Shown piece after piece: positions 46,479-54,366 of a stretch of 64,000 bases of DNA; position 1 is the stretch's first letter; the number at the start of each line of letters is the position of its first letter. The notes under the pieces are model-generated. The model did no database searches and was not told the origin of the DNA. It was given only the letters and a program-made list of their open reading frames with translations. A program made the translations under genes and the position numbers. Location of the stretch: assembly GCF_000160775.2 (NCBI RefSeq), contig NZ_CM001024.1, forward strand, positions 1,290,113 through 1,354,112. The letters are read 5' to 3'. This DNA comes from Aeromicrobium marinum DSM 15272. Its GTDB lineage: Bacteria > Actinomycetota > Actinomycetes > Propionibacteriales > Nocardioidaceae.

Positions 46479-48551
46479 TCAGGCGTCGATGCGGTCGGCG
46501 TCGAAATCGTAGGCACCCTGCACGATGAACTCCTTGCGGGGGGCCACCTCGTTGCCCATCAGCAGTTCGAAGACCGCGCTGGCCTCCTCGGCGTCGTCGA
46601 CGGTCAGTCGGCGCAGGGTGCGGTGGCGCGGGTCCATCGTCGTCTCGGCCAGCTGGTCGGCATCCATCTCGCCCAGGCCCTTGTACCGCTGCACGGGGTC
46701 CTTCCACCGCGCACCCTTCTTGGTCAGCTGGGCGAGGGTCCGCTGCAGCTCGGCGTCGGAGTAGGTGTAGACGTACTTGTCCTGGCCCTTCTTCGGCGCG
46801 GACAGCTCAATGCGGTGCAGCGGCGGCACGGCGGTGTAGACCCGTCCGGCCTCCACGAGAGGTCGCATGTACCGGAAGAACAGGGTCGCGAGCAGGCAAC
46901 GGATGTGGGCACCGTCGGAGTCGGCGTCCGCCATGAAGATGATGCGTCCGTAACGCGCGGCGTCGAGGTCGAAGGTCCGGCCCGACCCCGCGCCGACCAC
47001 CTGGATGATCGACGAGCACTCGGCGTTCTTGAGCATGTCGCCGATGCTGGCCTTCTGGACGTTGAGGATCTTGCCGCGCACGGGCAGCAGGGCCTGGAAG
47101 CCGGAGTCGCGGGCCGACTTGGCCGTACCCAGCGCCGAGTCACCCTCGACGATGAACAGCTCGGACCGGTCGACGTCGCCGGAGCGGCAGTCGGCCAGCT
47201 TGGCGGGCAGGGCGCTGGACTCCAGGGCGTTCTTGCGACGCTGGGTGTCGCGCTGCTGCCGCGCCATCAGCCGGGTCTTCGACGCGGCCACGACCTTCTC
47301 CATCACGAGGCGCGCCTTGGCCTTGTCGGCGGCCTTCGTGGACGCGAGGAAGGTCTTCAGCTCCCGCGAGACGACCTGGTTGACGATCTTGGTGACCGCC
47401 GGGGTCCCGAGCACCTCCTTGGTCTGGCCCTCGAACTGGGGTTCGGCGAGGCGGACCGTGACGACGGCGGTCAGGCCCTCCAGGACGTCGTCCTTCGTGA
47501 CGTCCTGGTCCCCGGACTTCAGCAGCCGGGTGGTCTTCAGCACGTCGTTGAAGGTGCGGGTCATGCCGCGCTCGAATCCTTGGACGTGGGTGCCGCCCTT
47601 GGGGGTCGAGATGATGTTGACGAACGACCGCACGTCGGTCTCGTAGCCGGTCCCCCAGCGCAGCGCCACGTCGACGCCGAGGGAGCGTTCGACGTCCTGC
47701 GGGCTCATGTGGCCGAGCTCGTCCAGCACCGGCACGGTCTCGGTGAAGGTGTCCTCGCCCTGCAGCCGCAGCACCGGCGTGACCGGTTCGTCGGTCGCGA
47801 GGAACTCGGTGAACTCCGCGATGCCACCGGAGTGCAGGAAGGTCTCCTCCCGCACCTCGTCGGTGCGCTCGTCGCGGATCACGATCTCGAGACCGGGCAC
47901 GAGGAACGACGTCTGCCGGGACCTGGTGACCAGGTCGGTGTACGAGAACTCGGCCCCCTTGATGAAGATCTGCGGGTCGGCCCAGTAGCGGATCCGCGTG
48001 CCGGTGCGGGTCTTGGCGACCTTGCCGATCTTGGTCAGCGGGCCCTCAGGGGCGCCGCGGGTGAAGGCCATCGCCCAGGTCGCGCCACCCTTGTCGACCT
48101 CGACCTCCAGCCGCTCGGAGAGCGCGTTGACCACCGACGCGCCGACACCGTGCAGGCCGCCGGTCGCCACGTAGGAGCCGCCACCGAACTTGCCGCCGGC
48201 GTGCAGCTTGGTGAAGACGACCTCGACGCCGGTCAGGCCGGTCTTGCGCTCGGTGTCGACCGGGATGCCGCGCCCGTCGTCGTGCACCTCCACCGACCCG
48301 TCGGCGTGGAGCACGACGCGGATGTGGTGGCAGTGCCCGCCGAGCGCCTCGTCGACCGCGTTGTCGATGATCTCCCAGACGCAGTGCATCAACCCGCGGG
48401 TGTCGGTGGATCCGATGTACATGCCGGGACGCTTGCGCACCGCCTCCAGGCCCTCGAGCACGAGAAGGTTGCGGGCGTCGTACGTGCTGATGGGGTCCTC
48501 CTGCGGCGGTCCTGCGGGTCCGCCCAGCCTATCGGCGGCGGCAGAATTCAC
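46479..48551 (-). CDS. parE: DNA topoisomerase IV subunit B (ParE/GyrB family)
   Basis: ATPase subunit of the second type IIA topoisomerase. GHKL motifs: EIIDNAVDEA, DDGRGIPVD and GLHGVGASVVNALS; TOPRIM motifs: EGDSALG and DADSDGAH. The GTG at 48551 is the nearest upstream canonical start and is used for the coordinates. It has no ribosome site. AGGAGG lies five bases before an in-frame ATC at 48491, with a -10-like TAGGCT (48526-48531) between the two, so the true start may be this ATC, giving 670 residues. Partner of parC. Confidence 0.93.
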   Translation of the reverse strand: MNSAAADRLGGPAGPPQEDPISTYDARNLLVLEGLEAVRKRPGMYIGSTDTRGLMHCVWEIIDNAVDEALGGHCHHIRVVLHADGSVEVHDDGRGIPVDTERKTGLTGVEVVFTKLHAGGKFGGGSYVATGGLHGVGASVVNALSERLEVEVDKGGATWAMAFTRGAPEGPLTKIGKVAKTRTGTRIRYWADPQIFIKGAEFSYTDLVTRSRQTSFLVPGLEIVIRDERTDEVREETFLHSGGIAEFTEFLATDEPVTPVLRLQGEDTFTETVPVLDELGHMSPQDVERSLGVDVALRWGTGYETDVRSFVNIISTPKGGTHVQGFERGMTRTFNDVLKTTRLLKSGDQDVTKDDVLEGLTAVVTVRLAEPQFEGQTKEVLGTPAVTKIVNQVVSRELKTFLASTKAADKAKARLVMEKVVAASKTRLMARQQRDTQRRKNALESSALPAKLADCRSGDVDRSELFIVEGDSALGTAKSARDSGFQALLPVRGKILNVQKASIGDMLKNAECSSIIQVVGAGSGRTFDLDAARYGRIIFMADADSDGAHIRCLLATLFFRYMRPLVEAGRVYTAVPPLHRIELSAPKKGQDKYVYTYSDAELQRTLAQLTKKGARWKDPVQRYKGLGEMDADQLAETTMDPRHRTLRRLTVDDAEEASAVFELLMGNEVAPRKEFIVQGAYDFDADRIDA
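48526..48531 (-). promoter_or_regulatory. Candidate parE -10 hexamer TAGGCT
   Basis: TAGGCT would place the transcript start near 48518, downstream of the GTG at 48551 but upstream of the AGGAGG-ATC start at 48491. Confidence 0.4.
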
Positions 48552-48708
48552 GGGGACGTGACACGCGGCGCCGAGCGCGCCTTCGCCGGTTTGGAGCCGC
48601 CCGCGAGTATGTATGGGATGTGTCACCTCCACCGGCGAGGAATAGCCCCCCGTGGTTGGATGTTGAACACGCCGAAAGGTTCGACCAGACCGAGGAAAGC
48701 AGGCCACC

Positions 48709-48936
48709 GTGACGACTCTCGCTGAACGCCCGGCCTTGACCGCCACCGACCGGTGTGACCGGTGCGGGGCCCAGGCCTACGTACGCGTCGAACTGACCGG
48801 CGGTGCAGAGCTGCTGTTCTGCGCCCACCACGCCCGAGCCCACGAGGACAAGCTGCGCGACGTCGCGGTGACGATCCACGACGAGTCCGGCAAGCTCGCG
48901 TCGACGCCCGCCACGGCTCACAACGACGAGATCTGA
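48709..48936 (+). CDS. DUF7455-like small zinc-ribbon protein
   Basis: 75 residues. CDRCG near 16-20 and CAHHAR near 38-43 form a likely zinc site. GAGGAAAG precedes the GTG at 48709. A similar small protein sits by sigA in other actinobacteria; function unknown. Confidence 0.82.
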   Translation: MTTLAERPALTATDRCDRCGAQAYVRVELTGGAELLFCAHHARAHEDKLRDVAVTIHDESGKLASTPATAHNDEI

Positions 48937-48960
48937 GCCGGCACCGAGATCTGAGACAGT

Positions 48961-49003
48961 ACGACGAAGCCCCCGGACCGATGCGGTCCGGGGGCTTCGT
49001 CGT
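48961..49003. terminator. Bidirectional terminator between the zinc-ribbon gene and sigA
   Basis: A perfect 19-bp stem (48961-48979 pairs with 48985-49003) with a five-base loop GATGC, in the 82-bp gap between convergent genes. No U-tract is present, as often in high-GC actinobacteria. Confidence 0.85.
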
Positions 49004-49018
49004 GCGGCGGGATGTGAC

Positions 49019-50413
49019 TCAGTCCAGGTAGTCGCGCAGCACCTGCGAGCGCGACGGGTGACGCAGCTTGCTCATGGTCTTGGACTCGATCTGGCGGATC
49101 CGCTCACGGGTCACGCCGTAGACCTTGCCGATCTCGTCGAGCGTCTTGGGCTGGCCGTCGGTCAGGCCGAACCGCATCGACACCACGCCGGACTCGCGCT
49201 CGCTGAGGGTGTCGAGCACCGCGTGCAGCTGCTCCTGCAGCAGCGTGAACGACACCGCATCGGCGGGGACGATCGCCTCGGAGTCCTCGATCAAGTCGCC
49301 GAACTCGCTGTCGCCGTCCTCGCCGAGCGGCGTGTGGAGGCTGATCGGCTCGCGGCCGTACTTCTGGACCTCGACGACCTTCTCGGGCGTCATGTCGAGC
49401 TCCTTGGCGAGCTCGTCGGGGGTGGGCTCGCGACCCAGGTCCTGCAGCATCTGACGCTGCACCCGGGCGAGCTTGTTGATGACCTCGACCATGTGGACCG
49501 GGATACGGATCGTCCGTGCCTGGTCGGCCATGGCGCGCGTGATCGCCTGGCGGATCCACCACGTGGCGTAGGTGGAGAACTTGAAGCCCTTGGTGTAGTC
49601 GAACTTCTCGACCGCCCGGATCAGGCCGAGGTTGCCCTCCTGGATGAGGTCCAGGAAGAGCATGCCGCGACCGGTGTACCGCTTGGCCAGCGAGACGACG
49701 AGCCGCAGGTTGGCCTCCAGCAGGTGGTTCTTGGCCCGACGACCGTCGACGACGATCCAGTCCAGCTCCTCGCGCATCTTCGGCGAGATGCGTCCACCCT
49801 TGGCGAGCTTCTCCTCGGCGAACAGTCCGGCCTCGATGCGCTTGGCCAGCTCGACCTCCTCGCCCGCGGTCAGCAGGGAGACCTTGCCGATCTGCTTCAG
49901 GTAGTCCTTGACCGGGTCGGCGGTCGCACCCGCGACCATGACCTGCTGCACGGGCTCGTCGGACTCGTCGGCCGCGGACAGCGTGAAGGCCGAGGACTCG
50001 TCCTCCTTGAGCGTGGGGTCGGTCTTGAGGTCCTTCTCGAAGACCTCGTCGGGGATGTCGGGCAGGATCTTCTTGCCCTGGGCGTCGACCGCGGGCGCCA
50101 CGACCTCGATCGTGGTCTCGGCCGCGGCGGCCTTCTTGGCCGGAGCCTTCTTCGCGGGCGCCTTCTTCGCGGGGGCCTTCTTGGCCGCGGCCGCCTTCTT
50201 CGCGGGCGCCTTCTTGGCGGCTGCCGCCGTCTTCTGTGCGGGCGCCTTCTTGGCGGCGGGGGTCTTCTTCGTCGAGGGGGCCTGGGTCACGGTCTCTTCC
50301 GGGGTAGAACGGGGAGCGGCGGGGACAGGTGCCGGCGGGGTGTCCTTGCGTCCCTTGGGGATCAGCCTGCCGACCGCACGAATCGCTGACGCGGGCGTGG
50401 GAGTACTCGGCAC
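49019..50413 (-). CDS. sigA: Primary RNA polymerase sigma factor (SigA/HrdB)
   Basis: 464 residues. A Lys/Ala-rich N-terminal tract with repeated PAKKA units (about 50-100) precedes sigma-70 regions 1.2 to 4: [13 protein letters not shown] (1.2), [20 protein letters not shown] and [12 protein letters not shown] (2.3-2.4), and [20 protein letters not shown] (4.2). GGGAGG lies five bases before the GTG at 50413, so this start is preferred over the ATG at 50446. The principal sigma factor of the cell. Confidence 0.95.
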   Translation of the reverse strand: MPSTPTPASAIRAVGRLIPKGRKDTPPAPVPAAPRSTPEETVTQAPSTKKTPAAKKAPAQKTAAAAKKAPAKKAAAAKKAPAKKAPAKKAPAKKAAAAETTIEVVAPAVDAQGKKILPDIPDEVFEKDLKTDPTLKEDESSAFTLSAADESDEPVQQVMVAGATADPVKDYLKQIGKVSLLTAGEEVELAKRIEAGLFAEEKLAKGGRISPKMREELDWIVVDGRRAKNHLLEANLRLVVSLAKRYTGRGMLFLDLIQEGNLGLIRAVEKFDYTKGFKFSTYATWWIRQAITRAMADQARTIRIPVHMVEVINKLARVQRQMLQDLGREPTPDELAKELDMTPEKVVEVQKYGREPISLHTPLGEDGDSEFGDLIEDSEAIVPADAVSFTLLQEQLHAVLDTLSERESGVVSMRFGLTDGQPKTLDEIGKVYGVTRERIRQIESKTMSKLRHPSRSQVLRDYLD

Positions 50414-50512
50414 GTCAACCTCCCGTTCGGTCGAAGGGCGCAACAAAGAGGCCTGTGGTCAACCTCTGCGACCAGTGTGCCAGAGGCTGCCTGACCACCT
50501 GCCACCGCACCC

Positions 50513-51994
50513 TCAGCGGCCGCTGACCGCCCAGGTGTGGACCGGTTCGCCCCCGTGCATCAACGACTCGTAGGCCAGGGTCGTGGCCCGCATCGCCGCT
50601 GTCCGGTCCCCCGACACCCGGAGGTGGTGGTCGAACTCAGCGATCTGCCACGTGGCCCCGTTGCGTCCTGTGACGCAGCGCTGTTCGATGATGTCGAGCA
50701 GCCGTCCGCCGACGTCGGCGTCGACGCCGAGCTCGTCGAGACCGGCAGCGGCCAGCGGCAACAGGTGGCGCAGGGTCAGCTCCCCGACCGACACCGTGCC
50801 GACCCCCGGCCAGTAGACGTCGGCCCCGAGTCCCGACCGGGCCGCGTGGTGGAAGTTCTCCTCCGCGGCACCGAAGCTGAGCTGGGACCACACCGGCCGC
50901 TCCCCCGCCGACAACGTCTTGACCAGCCCGTAGAAGAGGGCGGCGTTGGCCATCGTGTCGACGACGGTGGGGCCGGCCGGGAGCAGGCGGTTCTCGATGC
51001 GCAGGTGGGGGCGGCCGTCCGCGATGTCGTAGATCGGACGGTTCCACCGGTAGACCGTGCCGTTGTGGAGCCGCAGCTCGCCGAGGGTCGGGAGTCCGCC
51101 CGCCTCCAGGACGTCCACCGGGTCCTCGTCGTCGACGATCGGCAGGAGGGCCGGGAAGTAGCGCACGTTCTCCTCGAACAGGTCGAAGACCGACGTGATC
51201 CACCGCTCACCGAAGAACACCCGGGGGCGGACCCCCTGGGACTTCAGCTCGTCACTGCGGGTGTCGGTCGCCTGCTGGAACAACGGGATGCGCGTCTCGT
51301 GCCAGAGCTGGCGGCCCAGCAGGAACGGCGAGTTCGCTCCCACCGCCGTCTGCACGCCGGCGATCGCCTGGGCCGCGTTCCACGTGGCCGCGAAGTCCTC
51401 GGGGTCGACCTGCAGGTGCAGCTGCGTGCTGGTGCACGCCGCCTCCGGGATGATCGTGTCCGAGGTGGTGGCGAGCCGGTCGACCCCGTCGATGACGATC
51501 TCGATGTCCTCACCCCGCGCGGCCACGATCTGGTCGGACAGCAGGTGGTAGCGCGGGTTGGCCGAGATGACGCCACGGTTGAAGTGCTGCTCGCGGATGC
51601 TGGGCAGGATGCCGATCATGACCAGACCGGCACCGACCTGACCGGCCTTGGCCTGCGCCTCGTTGAGGTCGGCCCGGACGGTGGACTCCAGTCGGGCCAG
51701 GCCGTCCCCGGCGATCCGGCTCGGCGGGATGTTGATCTCGATGTTGAACAGACCCAGCTCGGTCTGGAAGTCGTCGTCGGCGATGGCCGCCAGCGCCTCC
51801 ACGTTCTTCATCGCCGGGTCACCGTGCTCGTCAACGAGGTTGAACTCGATCTCGATGCCCACCTGCGGGCGACCGACGGAGAAGTCCCGCTCGGTCAGCA
51901 TCCGGGCGAACACGTCGAGGCAGCGCCGCACCTTCGCGCGGTAGCGGGTGCGGTCCTCGCCGGTGAACTCACGGTCGTCGACGTCCTGGCCCAT
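50513..51994 (-). CDS. Glutamate-cysteine ligase-like protein (GCS2 family)
   Basis: 493 residues with the carboxylate-amine ligase core: GIEIEFNLVD near 45-55, ELGLFNIEINIPP near 80-95, TSTQLHLQV near 185-195 and RIENRLLPAGPT near 345-355. The family makes gamma-glutamyl peptides; a role in ergothioneine or other thiol synthesis is possible but not shown by neighbours. The ATG follows TAGAGT by six bases, whose TAG is the DUF4192 stop. Confidence 0.85.
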   Translation of the reverse strand: MGQDVDDREFTGEDRTRYRAKVRRCLDVFARMLTERDFSVGRPQVGIEIEFNLVDEHGDPAMKNVEALAAIADDDFQTELGLFNIEINIPPSRIAGDGLARLESTVRADLNEAQAKAGQVGAGLVMIGILPSIREQHFNRGVISANPRYHLLSDQIVAARGEDIEIVIDGVDRLATTSDTIIPEAACTSTQLHLQVDPEDFAATWNAAQAIAGVQTAVGANSPFLLGRQLWHETRIPLFQQATDTRSDELKSQGVRPRVFFGERWITSVFDLFEENVRYFPALLPIVDDEDPVDVLEAGGLPTLGELRLHNGTVYRWNRPIYDIADGRPHLRIENRLLPAGPTVVDTMANAALFYGLVKTLSAGERPVWSQLSFGAAEENFHHAARSGLGADVYWPGVGTVSVGELTLRHLLPLAAAGLDELGVDADVGGRLLDIIEQRCVTGRNGATWQIAEFDHHLRVSGDRTAAMRATTLAYESLMHGGEPVHTWAVSGR

Positions 51995-52000
51995 CAGCCC

Positions 52001-52006
52001 ACTCTA
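52001..52006 (-). promoter_or_regulatory. -10 hexamer TAGAGT overlapping the DUF4192 stop codon
   Basis: TAGAGT, six bases, ATG at 51994; the TAG is also the stop of the DUF4192 gene. Confidence 0.5.
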
Positions 52007-52969
52007 GGACCAACCGGTCCACGCCGACGGGGGCACACCACCCTGCAACAGGTCGATCATCAGCCCGGCCATCGAGTACTCCGGATCGGCCTCGAGCGCC
52101 CGTTCCGCCGCGATGAGGGCCTGCGCCCCGTCGCCGACCAGCCACGCCGAGAACGAGGCCAGGCACAGCACGGCCGGCTCGAAGGGTGGCACGACGCGCC
52201 CCGCGACGTCGGTCCAGATCCGCAGCCAGTCCCGAGCGCCGTCGTGGTCGATGCGGCCCCACAGCTCGTCGCGGACCACGATCGACGACACCCACAGTCC
52301 CAGGCGCGCACAGTCAACGTCGCTCAGGCGGTCGGCCCGGTCGAGGGCGTGCGCCACGACGGGGTCGATCAGCGGAAGCGCGGCCGACACCAGGTCCGGG
52401 TCGTCGCCGACCAGCGGCAGGTCGTCGGCCATGACCCGCTCGGTGACCGCGACCATCCGGTCGAACACCTCGCCGTCGCAGGCGGCGAAGCGGTCGACCA
52501 GAGCCTGCCGGTCGGGCAGGATCTCCTGGCCGGCGGCGATCGCGGCGACGACCGACAGGTGGTGCCGGGAGCTGCGGTAGGCGATGCCCTCACGGGGGCA
52601 GTCCGGACCCGGCTCCCAGTACCGATCACCGTCCGCCCAGGCCACGACGACCGGCTGGATCCGCGGGTCGAGCCCCACCACGACCCGGTGCATCAGCGCC
52701 GCCGCGACCTCGACCTGCTCCGTGACCGCCAGCAGGATCACCCCGTCGGCCGGCTGGTGGTGGAGGTGCCGCAGGATCAGGGCGGCGGACGAGCCGACCC
52801 CCTCGGGCGCCGGGATGTCGTGCCGCATCCGGAACCCGAGACGTCGTCGCGGTCCCGACGTCGCGATCGCGACGAACGACTCCTCGGGCGTGAACCCGAA
52901 CATCGTCGGCAGCGCCGCGAGCAGGTCGGGGACGTCGTGTGCGGTGTAGGTCGTCGACGGTTCGCTCAT
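52004..52969 (-). CDS. DUF4192 family protein
   Basis: 321 residues of unknown function, widespread in actinobacteria. N-terminal block DVPDLLAALPTMFGFTPEESFVAI, a middle mixed region with ARLGLWVSSIVVRDELW and a C-terminal PPFEPAVLCLASFSAWLVGDGA helix. The ATG at 52969 is preferred to one three codons upstream. Divergent from dinB. Confidence 0.85.
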   Translation of the reverse strand: MSEPSTTYTAHDVPDLLAALPTMFGFTPEESFVAIATSGPRRRLGFRMRHDIPAPEGVGSSAALILRHLHHQPADGVILLAVTEQVEVAAALMHRVVVGLDPRIQPVVVAWADGDRYWEPGPDCPREGIAYRSSRHHLSVVAAIAAGQEILPDRQALVDRFAACDGEVFDRMVAVTERVMADDLPLVGDDPDLVSAALPLIDPVVAHALDRADRLSDVDCARLGLWVSSIVVRDELWGRIDHDGARDWLRIWTDVAGRVVPPFEPAVLCLASFSAWLVGDGAQALIAAERALEADPEYSMAGLMIDLLQGGVPPSAWTGWS

Positions 52970-53043
52970 GCCGACCACGCAACCGCCCGACCGCCGGCCC
53001 CGGCAACGGCCGGCAGCGGGCTGTGGACCCCCGCGCCGGTGTG

Positions 53044-53049
53044 GACAAT
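53044..53049 (+). promoter_or_regulatory. -10-like hexamer GACAAT before dinB
   Basis: GACAAT, six bases, ATG at 53056. No Shine-Dalgarno site. Confidence 0.4.
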
Positions 53050-53055
53050 GGGCCG

Positions 53056-54366
53056 ATGAGGTCCACCGCGTCGATCCTGCACCTGGATCTCGACGCCTTC
53101 TTCGCGGCGGTGGAGCAGCGGGACAAGCCGTCGCTGCGCGGACGGCCGGTGGTCGTCGGCGGTGTCGGCGGACGCGGCGTCGTGGCGACCGCCTCCTACG
53201 AGGCGCGGGTGCACGGGGTGCGGTCCGCGATGAGCACGGCCGAGGCCAGGTCCCGGTGCCCGCACGCGGCGTTCCTCGCCGGGCGGTTCGACGCGTACCA
53301 GCGGGCCAGCGACCAGGTGATGGGCCGGTTGCGGGAGGCGTCCCCCCTGGTGGAGCCGCTGTCGTTCGACGAGGCCTTCGTGGACCTCGCCGCCGGTGAG
53401 GACTTCGACCCCGCCGGCGTCCTGGACACGGTCGAGCAGATCCGCCGCGACATCCGTGAGCTGACCGGCGGCCTCACGGCGTCCGCGGGGGTGGCGTCGT
53501 CGAAGCTCATGGCCAAGATCGCCAGTGAGATCCGCAAGCCCGACGGCGTGTACCTCGTCGAGCCAGGCACCGAGCTGGACGTCCTGGGGCCGATGCAGGT
53601 CACGGCGATCCCCGGCGTCGGTCCGGCCACCGGCGAGCGGCTCCGGCGGGTGGGCATCGTGACGGTCGAGGACGCCCGCCGGCACGAGGTCGACGAGCTG
53701 GTGCGGCTGCTCGGTCAGGCCGCAGGCCGCTCCCTGTACCGGTTGACCCGCGCGCAGGACGACCGGCCGGTGGTCGCCGACCGCGAGGTGAAGTCCGTCA
53801 GCGTCGAGGACACCTTCGAGACCGACGTGACCGACCGCGCCCGGCTGGAGGCGGTGGCCGACACGATGGCCCGTGGGGTCGCGGCGAAGCTGCGTCGCCA
53901 CGGGCTCTCGGGCCGCACCGTCACCCTGAAGGTGCGCATGCACGACTTCTCCACCCACACCCGGTCGACGACCCTGGCGGGTCCGACCGACCAGGCCCGG
54001 CTGCTGGCCTCGACCGCCCGGGCGCTGCTCGACGCCGAGGACCTCGGCGGTGGCGTGCGACTGATCGGCGTCGGGGTCAGCGGTCTCGCCGACTGGGTCC
54101 AGGAGGACCTCTTCGCGCCGGACGAGCCCGAACCCGAGCCGGATCCCGGTCCGAGCCGCGAGGAGCGGCGCCACGGGGAGCACGGCTGGTTGCCCGGCGT
54201 CGACGTCCACCACACCACGCACGGCGACGGGTGGGTGTGGGGCGCCGGGCTCGGGCGGGTGACCGTGCGGTTCGAGACGCGGTTCACCGGGCCCGGGCCG
54301 GTGCACACCTTCCGGGCCGACGACCCCGCGCTGGCTCGGGGGCACGGCGATACGGTCGGGGCATGA
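53056..54366 (+). CDS. dinB: DNA polymerase IV with C-terminal SH3-like extension
   Basis: 436-residue Y-family polymerase for translesion synthesis. ILHLDLDAFFAAVEQ, the SFDEAF catalytic acids (near 103-108) and the little-finger region (about 235-345) are all present. An extra 60-residue tail (WLPGVDVHHTTHGDGWVWGAGLGRVTVRFE and beyond) follows. The tail resembles the C-terminal domain of UvrD/PcrA helicases, which binds partners. The stop overlaps the next ATG by four bases. Confidence 0.92.
   Translation: MRSTASILHLDLDAFFAAVEQRDKPSLRGRPVVVGGVGGRGVVATASYEARVHGVRSAMSTAEARSRCPHAAFLAGRFDAYQRASDQVMGRLREASPLVEPLSFDEAFVDLAAGEDFDPAGVLDTVEQIRRDIRELTGGLTASAGVASSKLMAKIASEIRKPDGVYLVEPGTELDVLGPMQVTAIPGVGPATGERLRRVGIVTVEDARRHEVDELVRLLGQAAGRSLYRLTRAQDDRPVVADREVKSVSVEDTFETDVTDRARLEAVADTMARGVAAKLRRHGLSGRTVTLKVRMHDFSTHTRSTTLAGPTDQARLLASTARALLDAEDLGGGVRLIGVGVSGLADWVQEDLFAPDEPEPEPDPGPSREERRHGEHGWLPGVDVHHTTHGDGWVWGAGLGRVTVRFETRFTGPGPVHTFRADDPALARGHGDTVGA
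54351..54356 (+). promoter_or_regulatory. -10 hexamer TACGGT inside dinB, before the S9 peptidase
   Basis: TACGGT, six bases, ATG at 54363. It allows the peptidase to be transcribed apart from dinB. Confidence 0.45.
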
